Assembly (NCBI GenBank): GCA_964460345.1
Contig: CAYWRO010000037.1
Coordinates: 1-37,169, forward strand
Reading direction: 5' to 3'
DNA: 37,169 nt
Origin: CAYWRO01 sp964460345
GTDB taxonomy: Bacteria > Planctomycetota > Phycisphaerae > Phycisphaerales > UBA1924
In this document: piece after piece, positions 24,263-31,884 of the stretch
Layout: each line of letters opens with the position of its first letter
How positions within the stretch are numbered: the stretch's first letter is position 1
Made by a program: the position numbers and the translations under genes
The notes under the pieces: generated by a model
Database searches by the model: none
Seen by the model: only the letters and a program-made list of their open reading frames with translations
What the model was told of the DNA's origin: nothing

Positions 24263-25705
24263 ATGCCAGCCAGCGAGCCAGGCCGGTGTCCGGAATGCGG
24301 CGAAGCCGCGGATCGCAAGGGACTGCCCGTCTCTGCTTCCCTCTGGCCGGCTCGGTGCTGGATTCCGATACTGGTGACCGCCTTGGTAGCAACTGCTCTG
24401 GGAGTGTGGCTGTTCGCCGACGTCGAACGCCACACGGTCAACTCGGGGGTTTTCACGCCGCGAGTTGCGGCCGGGCCTTACACCTGGGGAGATCTACAGC
24501 AGATCGCGGCCGGTGCGCCGCAGGCCGGTGACAAGCCGGGTTCGCTCCGGGCGGCGCTTTTGGATGCGACGGCGCCCGCCGGTCTGATGAATACCGGCGC
24601 GACGGCGCTCGAAGTCGGCTTCGGCCCGGCCCCCACGCGATTGAGCCAGACCACCAGGCGCGGCTGGCCCCTCCGCTGGCTTACCACAAGCCGCACCAGT
24701 GACTACGCCGACCCGATCGGGCGCAGGGACCTCATCCCGTTCCGGACAGATCCGAATCTCCCGAAAGAGGGGTCTCCGTATCAAGGGCCGACGGAGGATG
24801 GACGCGTCCCGCCGCGGCAACGGTGGATCTGGACAGGCGCCGCATTGGTTCACTCACCACCGCCGACGGAGACGGGCGGCGTCCTTGTGCGAACGTTCAT
24901 TGACCTTCCCAGACTCCTGTTCCCGCTCGCGATCGGGATGCTGGTGATTGCCGGCGGACTCGGCGCCGCGCGAGCATGGTCGCTTCTTCGGCACCGCAAG
25001 CCCTCAGCCCGCGCCCGCCGTGCGATCTGGCTGGGAGGGGCGCTGATCACGGTCGCTGCGTTCGCGGCGACACTGATCGTCAACACGGAGCACGCTCCGA
25101 CGCCTCCCGTCCGCTGGGGCAACCTGCGACAAGTCGCGTCGGCAACGAGCATCTACTGGGTCTATGACAACTTCGCACGCCTGCCGTTCATGCGCGATGA
25201 ACTTCTCCAAATGGACGACACGGCACAGACTGATCGGCAGATCGCCGCCGCGATCGTAGAGGCGGTCGGCCATACGGATGCGATCCCCGAGGCCGATCAC
25301 ATCCTGGCGGCTGTCGGCACGCGGGAAGGGTTCATCGTGGGCGCCGAGTACTGCGCGTACGGACGGCGCTTCCATCTGCTGTCGACCACGCGCGGGGCCT
25401 ACGTTCGCCGCGACGACTTCGGAACGGCCGAACCGATGGCGGCGACGGAGCCGATGCTCCAGTTCAACTCTTCCAAAACGCTCGTGTTGCGGCTTCCGGC
25501 TGCGTATATGGACGATTCCATGCGTGTCGAGATCGACCTGGCTGCGGCCTCGCTCATCACGCTTGCGCTCTGGATCGTATGGGGGACCGCTCGCGGCGCA
25601 ACCGCTATGGCGCTCTGGTGGCGTGCGCGACGATGGCGGGGACAAGGGCGATGCACCGCCTGCGGCTATCTTCTGGCAAGCCAGCGCCTGAAGACGCCGA
25701 CGTAA
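24263..25705 (+). CDS. Unknown membrane protein with N- and C-terminal zinc-ribbon motifs
   Basis: A 480-residue protein I do not recognise by name. It opens with a zinc-ribbon half-site (RCPECGEAAD) and ends with another (GRCTACGYLL); the latter is a common C-terminal mark of planctomycetal membrane proteins. Membrane segments are likely at about 33-53, 210-235, 255-275 and 420-440. The two large extracytoplasmic loops between them start with similar segments (YTWGDLQQIAAGA and VRWGNLRQVASATS), hinting at an internal duplication. The ATG at 24263 follows AGGAATAGGG. The last 40 bases overlap the convergent CDP-alcohol transferase gene. Confidence 0.75.
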   Translation: MPASEPGRCPECGEAADRKGLPVSASLWPARCWIPILVTALVATALGVWLFADVERHTVNSGVFTPRVAAGPYTWGDLQQIAAGAPQAGDKPGSLRAALLDATAPAGLMNTGATALEVGFGPAPTRLSQTTRRGWPLRWLTTSRTSDYADPIGRRDLIPFRTDPNLPKEGSPYQGPTEDGRVPPRQRWIWTGAALVHSPPPTETGGVLVRTFIDLPRLLFPLAIGMLVIAGGLGAARAWSLLRHRKPSARARRAIWLGGALITVAAFAATLIVNTEHAPTPPVRWGNLRQVASATSIYWVYDNFARLPFMRDELLQMDDTAQTDRQIAAAIVEAVGHTDAIPEADHILAAVGTREGFIVGAEYCAYGRRFHLLSTTRGAYVRRDDFGTAEPMAATEPMLQFNSSKTLVLRLPAAYMDDSMRVEIDLAAASLITLALWIVWGTARGATAMALWWRARRWRGQGRCTACGYLLASQRLKTPT

Positions 25706-26208
25706 TCGATCGCGGCGACCATGCTGGCCGCGATGGTCGGCCAGAGAAGCCAGTCCTTCCATGCCGGCACCCCGGTCGCGACGAGCAGCAGCGCGAACAT
25801 GAGCGCTGTCGTGATCTTGCCCGGCCAGCGCGCGACCGCCTGCTTGAAGACAGGCCATTGGCGGTTGGCGGCGCCGTAAAGGGCGATCACGCCCACGACG
25901 ATGTCGCGCGAGAGCAGCAGGGGCAGGTGCCACCAGGCGAGCGTTCCCCAGGCGGCCAGGCAGATCAGGACGGTGAGGGTGAAGGCCTTGTCGGCGATCG
26001 CATCGAGGAGTGCGCCGGTCCACGATGTGAGGCCGAAGCGGCGCGCAATGAGGCCGTCGAGCAGGTCGGTGAGCCCCGCGGCGAGGATGATCCAGACGCG
26101 CACGTCGGGGTCGGCGCGGGTAAACCAGAGGGTGAGCGCGAGGCGCAACAGCGTGAGCGCGTTGGGGATGTGGCGGAACAGTCGTCTGGTACCGCGTCGA
26201 TCAACCAC
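25666..26208 (-). CDS. CDP-alcohol phosphatidyltransferase (phosphatidylglycerophosphate synthase-like)
   Basis: A 180-residue integral membrane enzyme of the CDP-alcohol family, which swaps CMP of CDP-diacylglycerol for an alcohol such as glycerol-3-phosphate. The full active-site motif D-x2-D-G-x2-A-R-x8-G-x3-D-x3-D is present from Asp48 to Asp73 (TDLLDGLIARR...GALLDAIADK). NALTLLRLALT near the N-terminus is the usual lead helix. Length and sequence fit PgsA best, but cardiolipin or other alcohol transferases cannot be excluded. The start is GTG 26208, six bases after a TATCCT hexamer. The 3' end overlaps the convergent zinc-ribbon gene by 40 bases. Confidence 0.88.
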   Translation of the reverse strand: MVDRRGTRRLFRHIPNALTLLRLALTLWFTRADPDVRVWIILAAGLTDLLDGLIARRFGLTSWTGALLDAIADKAFTLTVLICLAAWGTLAWWHLPLLLSRDIVVGVIALYGAANRQWPVFKQAVARWPGKITTALMFALLLVATGVPAWKDWLLWPTIAASMVAAIDYVGVFRRWLARR

Positions 26209-26214
26209 TGTGAC

Positions 26215-26220
26215 AGGATA
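26215..26220 (-). promoter_or_regulatory. -10 hexamer TATCCT for CDP-alcohol transferase gene, leaderless spacing
   Basis: On the minus strand TATCCT ends six bases before the GTG at 26208. The 13 bases CCTTCCCTATCCT around it are identical to those at 29500-29512. Confidence 0.65.
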
Positions 26221-26308
26221 GGGAAGGATCTGACAACGTCCGCGTGCGCTGTTCGGAGCGGCGTTGGGGCCGCAACGCGCGGCCGCGTGTCAGTCCGTGG
26301 GGCCGCCG

Positions 26309-26314
26309 TACGCT
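26309..26314 (+). promoter_or_regulatory. -10 hexamer TACGCT for flavin reductase-like gene, leaderless spacing
   Basis: TACGCT ends five bases before the ATG at 26320. No ribosome site is present. Confidence 0.5.
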
Positions 26315-26319
26315 TCCGC

Positions 26320-26991
26320 ATGGAGATCGACCCCGCAGCGCTGGATGCCGCCGCTCGCTACAAGCTGCTGATCGGTGCCATCGTGCCGCGGCCGATCGCG
26401 TTTGTTTCGACCGTCTCGCCGGAGGGGCGCACGAACCTGGCGCCGTTTTCGTTCTTCTGCGGCGTGGGGTCAAACCCGATGACGCTCGTTTTCTGCCCGG
26501 TGAACAAACCGGACGGCACCGAGAAGGACACGCTGGCCAACTGCAAGCCGCGGGCCGAGGGCGGGACGGGACAGTTTGTGGTGAACGTCGCCAGCGAGCG
26601 GTACGAGAAACTGGTGGCGTTGGCGGCGGAAGCCCTGCCGCACGGCGAGAGCGAGTTCGACCTGACCGGCCTGACGCCGGCTCCGAGCGTGAAGGTTGCG
26701 CCGCCGCGGGTGGCGGAGTCGCCGATCAGCTTCGAGTGCGAGACGATGCAGTTGATCCGGACGAACCCGGGGGCGGTCGGGGGCGGAAACATCGTGCTCG
26801 GGCGCGTGGTGTACATACACGCGGCGGCCCCTCTTCCGGGCGAAGCGCCACTGATCAACGAGCGCTTTCATGTGGATGCGGACCGGCTCGCGGCGATTGG
26901 CCGCATGGGCGGGCTGAGCTACTGCCGGACGACCGACCGGTTTGAGATGGCGATGGGCAGAAGGGTTCTGGAGGGCGAGACAGGCCGGTGA
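26320..26991 (+). CDS. Flavin reductase-like (FMN-binding split barrel) protein
   Basis: A 223-residue flavoprotein of the flavin reductase-like group. Members bind FMN and either reduce flavin for partner oxygenases or act on their own. The typical opening is YKLLIGAIVPRPIAFVSTVSPEGRTNLAPFSFFCGVGSNPMTLVF, with VVNVASERYEKLV and FECETMQLIRTNPGAVGGGNIVLGRVV later; the last is the conserved 'hxxlgeV' strand. The ATG at 26320 follows a TACGCT hexamer and removes a non-protein-like upstream frame. It stands alone, divergent from the CDP-alcohol transferase gene; no oxygenase partner is near. The substrate is unknown. Confidence 0.9.
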   Translation: MEIDPAALDAAARYKLLIGAIVPRPIAFVSTVSPEGRTNLAPFSFFCGVGSNPMTLVFCPVNKPDGTEKDTLANCKPRAEGGTGQFVVNVASERYEKLVALAAEALPHGESEFDLTGLTPAPSVKVAPPRVAESPISFECETMQLIRTNPGAVGGGNIVLGRVVYIHAAAPLPGEAPLINERFHVDADRLAAIGRMGGLSYCRTTDRFEMAMGRRVLEGETGR

Positions 26992-27062
26992 AGGCGGGGC
27001 TGTTGTGGGGAGGGGCCGGGCAAACTGTCCACGAGGAAACGGTAAACGCGCCGCAGCCCTCC

Positions 27063-27068
27063 TATCCT
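27063..27068 (+). promoter_or_regulatory. -10 hexamer TATCCT for ppa, leaderless spacing
   Basis: TATCCT with a C-rich lead ends seven bases before the ATG at 27076. Confidence 0.65.
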
Positions 27069-27075
27069 TCGCCCC

Positions 27076-27642
27076 ATGATCCACCCCTGGCACGAAGTGA
27101 CGCCGGCTGTTGAAGGCCGCGCTCTGCCCGAGTACTTCAAAGCGATCGTTGAGATCCCGAAGGGCTCGAGCAACAAGTACGAACTGGACAAGGGCACCGG
27201 CATGCTCAAGCTGGACCGAGTGCTCTCCAGCGCGGTGTACTACCCGGCCAACTACGGGTTCATCCCGCAGACGCTTGCCGAGGACGACGACCCGTTGGAT
27301 GTGCTGGTCTTCTGTGCTGAGAAGATTGAGCCTCTGTGCATCTGCGAGGCGCGGGCGGTCGGGTTGATGACGATGATCGACGACGGCCAGCCGGACCACA
27401 AGATCATCTCCGTGCTCATTAACGACCCTGTCTACGACGAGTACCAGAAGGCCAGCAACTTCCCGCGGCACACGTTCAAGATGCTCAAGCGTTTCTTCGA
27501 GGACTACAAGATGCTCGAGGACAAGGACGTGGAGGTGGACGAGATCATGCCCGCCGAGGCGGCGCACCCGATCCTCGAAGATGCGCTGGAGCGGTACTCG
27601 CGGCTGCGGAGGACCGGGGGAATCAAGGGCCTTGTGGTGTGA
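27076..27642 (+). CDS. ppa: Inorganic pyrophosphatase, family I
   Basis: Soluble pyrophosphatase hydrolyses PPi to drive biosynthesis. The 188-residue length fits the bacterial type. Signatures: IEIPKGSSNKYELDK-like start (VEIPKGSSNKYELDKGTG at 26-43), VYYPANYGFIPQT (54-66) and the metal-binding EDDDPLDVLVF (69-79), followed by CEARAVGLMTMIDDGQPDHKIISV and YKMLEDKDVEV. The ATG at 27076 is seven bases after TATCCT with no Shine-Dalgarno site. It is a single-gene unit, convergent with the membrane protein gene at 27711. Confidence 0.98.
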   Translation: MIHPWHEVTPAVEGRALPEYFKAIVEIPKGSSNKYELDKGTGMLKLDRVLSSAVYYPANYGFIPQTLAEDDDPLDVLVFCAEKIEPLCICEARAVGLMTMIDDGQPDHKIISVLINDPVYDEYQKASNFPRHTFKMLKRFFEDYKMLEDKDVEVDEIMPAEAAHPILEDALERYSRLRRTGGIKGLVV

Positions 27643-27710
27643 TCAGGGCGGGGCCGTCGGATAGCCCGGCAATGGCGTGAGGGGCTGTTCGGATCCGCGT
27701 TGATTTTCAT

Positions 27711-28592
27711 TCAGACGCCGTCTGACTCGCGCCGTGTCTTCGCCGGCGTTACACCCGAGACGGGCGCCCCCTCGACGGTCACTCGCACCGGGTGGCCGAA
27801 CCAGGGGTGTGAGCCGTCGGTGGCAGGCTTCCCGTACTTGTCTTCGAGTACCGCCGCGACCTCCGCCATGGTTCCGTCGGGCTTGACCCATCCGTTCACG
27901 ACGTCCGGGAAGTCGACCGCGCAGTTGGCGCACTTCTTCTCCGAGTGGAAGCGGATCGGGCACCAGAACGACTCCACGTTCCGCAGCATCTCCGACCCGA
28001 GCGACCACACGCCCGTCATCCAGTCGCAGTAGAGGCACCAGATGAGGTCGTGGCCGATGAGCCCGTCGAACTTGTGGCGCGAGCAGTTGACCCAGTCCGC
28101 CGCCTTGTAGCGGGGAAGCCTCACGAGCAGCGTGAGCGGCGGGTAGACGATGTATTCGGCCAGGCGGATCAGCACGAAGAGGGGGACGGCCAGGGCGGTG
28201 ATCCACACGGCGGTGAAGTTGCGGACCGGACCGACGCGGCGGTTGAGCGTGGTGACGATGCGCGGGCCCTTGCGCGCGCGGGGGTGGGCCAGTTCGTGCA
28301 GGATCGTCCAGACATTGACGGCGATCACCTGCGCGACGACGGCGGCGAGAAAGCCGAGGAGGGCGCCGAGCCAGGTGTTGCCGCCGATCTCCGTGCGAGC
28401 GCCCGCGATCAGCCCCGCGAGCATGGGCCCGGCGATGAAGTACGCGATGATCAGGTCGAGAAGAGGCGCGCGGGCGAAGGCGTCGGAGAGACGCTTGCCC
28501 GCGCTGCCGAGTTTCGGGATCAGATGAAGGACGCCCGCGCCGAGAAGCAGGGCGCCGAGAAGGAGCGCGACGAGCGTGAGCCATGTTGTCAT
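27711..28592 (-). CDS. Unknown membrane protein with Cys/His cluster
   Basis: A 293-residue protein of a family I cannot name. Hydrophobic segments lie at about 4-25, 44-64, 74-96 and 126-148. Within the third segment's end is LHELAH (His99-Glu100-Leu-Ala-His103), an HEXXH-like motif. The part after the last segment contains a dense set of possible metal ligands: Cys170, His173, His181, Cys186, Cys189, Cys211, His216, Cys221, Cys224 (WCLYCDW, FWCPIRFHSEKKCANC). The tail after 230 is hydrophilic. The ATG at 28592 is five bases after TACCAT. A 20-bp inverted repeat lies just upstream. Confidence 0.75.
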   Translation of the reverse strand: MTTWLTLVALLLGALLLGAGVLHLIPKLGSAGKRLSDAFARAPLLDLIIAYFIAGPMLAGLIAGARTEIGGNTWLGALLGFLAAVVAQVIAVNVWTILHELAHPRARKGPRIVTTLNRRVGPVRNFTAVWITALAVPLFVLIRLAEYIVYPPLTLLVRLPRYKAADWVNCSRHKFDGLIGHDLIWCLYCDWMTGVWSLGSEMLRNVESFWCPIRFHSEKKCANCAVDFPDVVNGWVKPDGTMAEVAAVLEDKYGKPATDGSHPWFGHPVRVTVEGAPVSGVTPAKTRRESDGV

Positions 28593-28597
28593 GAGGG

Positions 28598-28603
28598 ATG
28601 GTA
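28598..28603 (-). promoter_or_regulatory. -10 hexamer TACCAT for gene at 27711-28592, leaderless spacing
   Basis: On the minus strand TACCAT ends five bases before the ATG at 28592. The matching -35 position would fall inside the left arm of the inverted repeat at 28606. Confidence 0.55.
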
Positions 28604-28605
28604 CG

Positions 28606-28668
28606 TGGAACGCCGGCTTCCAGCCGGCCGGCCGCGGGCGCAGGAGTTGGCTGGAAGCCGGCGTTCCA
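28606..28668. repeat. Perfect 20-bp inverted repeat
   Basis: The arm at 28606-28625 (starting TGGAACGCCGGC) is the exact reverse complement of 28649-28668. The loop is 23 bases and GC-rich. It fills the gap between the stop codon of the gene at 28676-29494 and the promoter of the next gene on the same strand. It could act as a terminator-like hairpin or be a dispersed palindromic element; no T-run follows. Confidence 0.85.
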
Positions 28669-28675
28669 GCGCGCC

Positions 28676-29494
28676 TCACTCGCCTGCGAACTCGACGGGC
28701 AACACGCGCATCGGCTCCCCCTTCCGCGGCGGAAGCGGCACGGGCTGGGCCTCGCCCTGCTGGATCACGGGGACAAGCAGCGGCTGGCCGGGGGGAAGGT
28801 CGGCATCGAGCGGCGCAACGAAGTCGCGCACCGGGCCGCCTGCGCCGAAGTCGAACTGCCTGTAGACCTGGCGCGCTGTCGCCTGCTCTTCGGGTTCGTG
28901 GACGTCGCCGTGGGCGCTCAGCCACGCGTGAAGGAGCGCTGCGTGCTCCTCATCCGGCGGCCCGCCGAAGCGAGCCCGCGCGAAGGCGATGGGAGCGCCT
29001 TCGAAGACCGGCACGCCCGGCGAGGCAAGCATGAGATCGCCGTCGAAACCCGCGCCGCGGATCGCATTGATCAAGTCGGCCGGGTGCGGAAGGGCGACGC
29101 TCTCCTCCGCGCAGATCCATTCCAGCCCTCCGCCGCGGGCGGCGTCGAGGGCGCGGCGGGCATCGTCCAGCAGTGACACAAGTTCGCGCCCCCCCTCGCC
29201 GCTCTCGTCGAAGCGTTCACCGCGCCACAGTTCGTGAATCTCGCGGACGTGTTTGCGGATCAGCATGTCCGCCTTGTCGAGGGCGAGGGCCCGCTCCTCG
29301 TGCGAGCGAAGCCGGCCCAGATCTCGCAGGGCGAACGTCACCGCCTGCAGGGCGATGATCGCGGGGACCGCCTTTCTCCACCGCTCGCCCTCGGCGGTCT
29401 TCGGAAGGGCCACGCTTGCCTGGGCAAACTCGGTCCACACGGCCAGAAGGGCTGGCCAGGTCAGGTTTTTGCCTCTGTTCGGGTCGGAAGTCAC
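28676..29494 (-). CDS. Unknown 272-residue protein
   Basis: I do not recognise this family. The N-terminal 115 residues are mostly helical (LTWPALLAVWTEFAQASVALP, RKAVPAIIALQAVTFALRDL, ERALALDKADMLIRKHVREIHELW). The C-terminal part (about 120-272) is alpha/beta with several Pro-rich stretches and no catalytic motif. No signal peptide or membrane segment is visible. The start is GTG 29494, five bases after TATCCT; no ATG nearby gives a comparable promoter distance. It is on the same strand as the membrane protein gene downstream but separated from it by the inverted repeat. Confidence 0.75.
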   Translation of the reverse strand: MTSDPNRGKNLTWPALLAVWTEFAQASVALPKTAEGERWRKAVPAIIALQAVTFALRDLGRLRSHEERALALDKADMLIRKHVREIHELWRGERFDESGEGGRELVSLLDDARRALDAARGGGLEWICAEESVALPHPADLINAIRGAGFDGDLMLASPGVPVFEGAPIAFARARFGGPPDEEHAALLHAWLSAHGDVHEPEEQATARQVYRQFDFGAGGPVRDFVAPLDADLPPGQPLLVPVIQQGEAQPVPLPPRKGEPMRVLPVEFAGE

Positions 29495-29499
29495 AAATC

Positions 29500-29505
29500 A
29501 GGATA
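29500..29505 (-). promoter_or_regulatory. -10 hexamer TATCCT for gene at 28676-29494, leaderless spacing
   Basis: On the minus strand TATCCT ends five bases before the GTG at 29494. Its upstream CCTTCCC is identical to that of the CDP-alcohol transferase gene promoter. Confidence 0.65.
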
Positions 29506-29632
29506 GGGAAGGGTCCACCCGTCAGCCCGCGGGGAGTCGTTCTTCGCATGAGGTTGCGAGGCCGGACGTGTCGTCCCGCCGCAACCACTTCAACAGGCCG
29601 GCTTACCCCGGCGCAATCGAGGCAGCAGAACC

Positions 29633-31663
29633 ATGGACACGACAACGAAGCAGCACGGCCGGGCGGGGGCGGGACGGGCGTCGACGGGCGCAGCGATGGT
29701 GCTTGCCGCCGCGGCGGGGACACTGGCCTTCGGGCTCACCATGCCTGCAAGCGCCGAGATCTACGGCAACTACGTGACGGACGACAACCAGCTCTGGGGC
29801 GTCACCTACATGCCGGACTTCGACCAGAAGCGGGCGGCGATCTTCCAGGTGCCGGGCCTGCCCGGCGACGGCGGCATGTACTGCGTGCCGACCGCGACGA
29901 TGAACGTGCTGGCCTACCTGGACACGCACGGGTCGGAGCAGATCCAGCTCCAGCCGATCCCCTACGTCCCCGGCAACGCCGATGCGTACGCCCACGTCAC
30001 GAACCAGCTTGACTTGCTCGGCTTCCTCATGGAAACCTCGACGACCGGTGGGACCAACGCCGCGGGGTGGTACATGGGCACCGACCTGTATCTGCCCAGC
30101 GACGGCTTCGTGCTCTATCAGCGTCTGGCGACGGAAGGGCAGTCCACGACAACGCGGGAGATCGCCAAGATTTCGCGCCAGGGTGGGCTGGGCGTGCTCT
30201 GCTACGGCCGGTGGAACTCGTCGGACGGCATCGTGCTCGACTCCCGCGACACGGGCCACTGCGTCACTCCCACTCGCATCGAGCACGGCGGCGGGGTGAA
30301 CCAGCTCCGGTATCGCAATCCCTCCACGGCCAGCGAAGAGAGCATGTTCCATCAGTCCGACTACGTGCACGCTTCGATCAACATTCAGGACGCCTGGTAC
30401 TGGTGGAATGGGCAGGCCTATCTGATGAGCCGCATGATGTTCGCCCCCTCGGCCAGCGACACGCGCCTGCGCCTGATCGACTACGCGGCGTGGATCTTCC
30501 CGCAGCAGGGGATCACGAACGGGCCTTCGGGAGATCTGAAGATCCATACGCCGAACCCGATCGATCCGACGCAGCCGACGGTCAAGACATTGGCCGCGCC
30601 CGGCGGCACGGTGATTGAGTGCGAGATGAGCCCCGATCGGACGTTCATCGCGTACATCGCCAAGGAGCCGACGGCGGGGGTTGCGACGCTGTGGCGCCTG
30701 GACACGGCCAGCGGCGAAGCGACCCTCCTCGAGACGCTCGCCGCGCCCGGCGGGCTGAGCTTCGGGCGCGACGGCTCCCTCTTCGTCGGCGACGGTGCGA
30801 ACTTCAAGAAGTTCCCCGTCAGCGACGGCCAGGTGGGCGACCCGATTGTTGCCCGTACGGCGAATGGAGCGTTCATCAAGGACCTCGCGTACGACGATGA
30901 GACGGACCAGGTTTACGCCGTTGGTCACACCGGCGGGATCAACATCCTCATGGCTGATGGTTCCGTCCGCTCCGTCGCCGATGCCATCCCCACCTCGATC
31001 AACCCGGCCTCGATCCGAGGCATCATGCCCCTGCCGGGCAGCCCTTACCAAGGGGATGGGGACACCGACGCGTCCGACTATCTCGTGTGGCGGCGCAGTG
31101 TGGGGACCGTCGCCCTGGCGCTGTGGACGGACTCACAGTTCCTGGTGCTCGGGACCGATGCGGCGAGCGGCGACGTTGTTCCCGTCGAGAGCCTCTCGCT
31201 GAACTTTGAGGAGATCAAGTTTGCCAGCATGGACCAGCACGGCAAGCTCTACCTCGTCGTGGACGATACCGCGACGGGCGGCGGCGGCCCGCATGTGAAG
31301 GTCTTCGACGGCCTGACCGCAACTGCCCCGATGCAGGAGGATCCGAACTCGCCCTTTGCGAATCTGCCCGCGGGCGACTTCTTCCAGATCGGGCGCAGCC
31401 GTACCAACTACCGGGCGGCGCTGCACAGCGGGCCGGGTTGGGACACGAACACGCCGCTGGAGGAGGTGCTCCTGGACGAGACGACCATCATCCCGGATTG
31501 CCCGGCCGACTGGAACTTCGACCAGGCCGTCGACGTCTTCGATCTGCTCGGCTACCTGGACGAGTGGTTTGCCGGGACCGCCGCGGCGGATCTGACGGGC
31601 GACGAGACCACGGACGTCTTCGACCTGCTGAGCTACCTGGACCTGTGGTTCGCGGGCTGCTGA
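29633..31663 (+). CDS. Secreted C39-like peptidase / beta-propeller protein with terminal dockerin
   Basis: A 676-residue exported protein; the signal peptide ends near MPASA (41). Residues about 70-260 resemble a papain-fold C39-like peptidase: GGMYCVPTATMNVLAYL with nucleophile-position Cys84 and GHCVTP with His209. Residues about 320-610 look like a beta-propeller (VIECEMSPDRTFIAYIAKEP, GGLSFGRDGSLFVGDGANFKKF, IKDLAYDDETDQVYAVGHTGGINILMADG). The last 55 residues are a dockerin-type pair: ADWNFDQAVDVFDLL and ADLTGDETTDVFDLL, each followed by a YLD.WF end, finishing in Cys. The first unit has lost its Gly residues. Such tails are common in secreted planctomycetal proteins and may serve as sorting or anchoring signals. 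The ATG at 29633 lacks a clear ribosome site. A terminator hairpin follows. Confidence 0.85.
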   Translation: MDTTTKQHGRAGAGRASTGAAMVLAAAAGTLAFGLTMPASAEIYGNYVTDDNQLWGVTYMPDFDQKRAAIFQVPGLPGDGGMYCVPTATMNVLAYLDTHGSEQIQLQPIPYVPGNADAYAHVTNQLDLLGFLMETSTTGGTNAAGWYMGTDLYLPSDGFVLYQRLATEGQSTTTREIAKISRQGGLGVLCYGRWNSSDGIVLDSRDTGHCVTPTRIEHGGGVNQLRYRNPSTASEESMFHQSDYVHASINIQDAWYWWNGQAYLMSRMMFAPSASDTRLRLIDYAAWIFPQQGITNGPSGDLKIHTPNPIDPTQPTVKTLAAPGGTVIECEMSPDRTFIAYIAKEPTAGVATLWRLDTASGEATLLETLAAPGGLSFGRDGSLFVGDGANFKKFPVSDGQVGDPIVARTANGAFIKDLAYDDETDQVYAVGHTGGINILMADGSVRSVADAIPTSINPASIRGIMPLPGSPYQGDGDTDASDYLVWRRSVGTVALALWTDSQFLVLGTDAASGDVVPVESLSLNFEEIKFASMDQHGKLYLVVDDTATGGGGPHVKVFDGLTATAPMQEDPNSPFANLPAGDFFQIGRSRTNYRAALHSGPGWDTNTPLEEVLLDETTIIPDCPADWNFDQAVDVFDLLGYLDEWFAGTAAADLTGDETTDVFDLLSYLDLWFAGC

Positions 31664-31710
31664 GGAAGCAGCGAGATCGCGACCGACAAAGCAGGAATGC
31701 AACGCAGCGG

Positions 31711-31754
31711 ATCGGGTTGGGCGCTTCAAAAGCGCGGCCCGATTTGCTGCTTTT
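31711..31754 (+). terminator. Rho-independent-like terminator after the dockerin gene
   Basis: ATCGGG (31711-31716) pairs with CCCGAT (31738-31743), and inside it GCGCTT (31721-31726) pairs with AAGCGC (31730-31735) around a 3-base loop. TTGCTGCTTTT follows. Distance to the stop codon is about 50 bases. Confidence 0.6.
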
Positions 31755-31820
31755 GCTCAAGGTGGGCGCTGCTCGACACCCCGTCAGCGCGGACGGCTCT
31801 GACCTTCCTGCGGCTCCCCG

Positions 31821-31870
31821 CGCGCCCGCACCACTGCGCTGCGGAGTACCGCAGTGAGCGGTCGCGCCCG
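31821..31870. repeat. Palindromic hairpin element, copy 1 (AGTA loop)
   Basis: Inner stem CTGCGG (31839-31844), loop AGTA, CCGCAG (31849-31854), with imperfect outer arms. The same architecture recurs at 36278 and 36422, with different bases that keep the pairing. It lies between the convergent dockerin gene and tyrS. Confidence 0.7.
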
Positions 31871-31884
31871 AGTTACACGGAGAT

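Noticed and set aside
29603..31051. Minus-strand open frame opposite the dockerin gene
   Set aside because: Shadow frame with no domain; the plus strand has signal peptide, repeats and dockerin.
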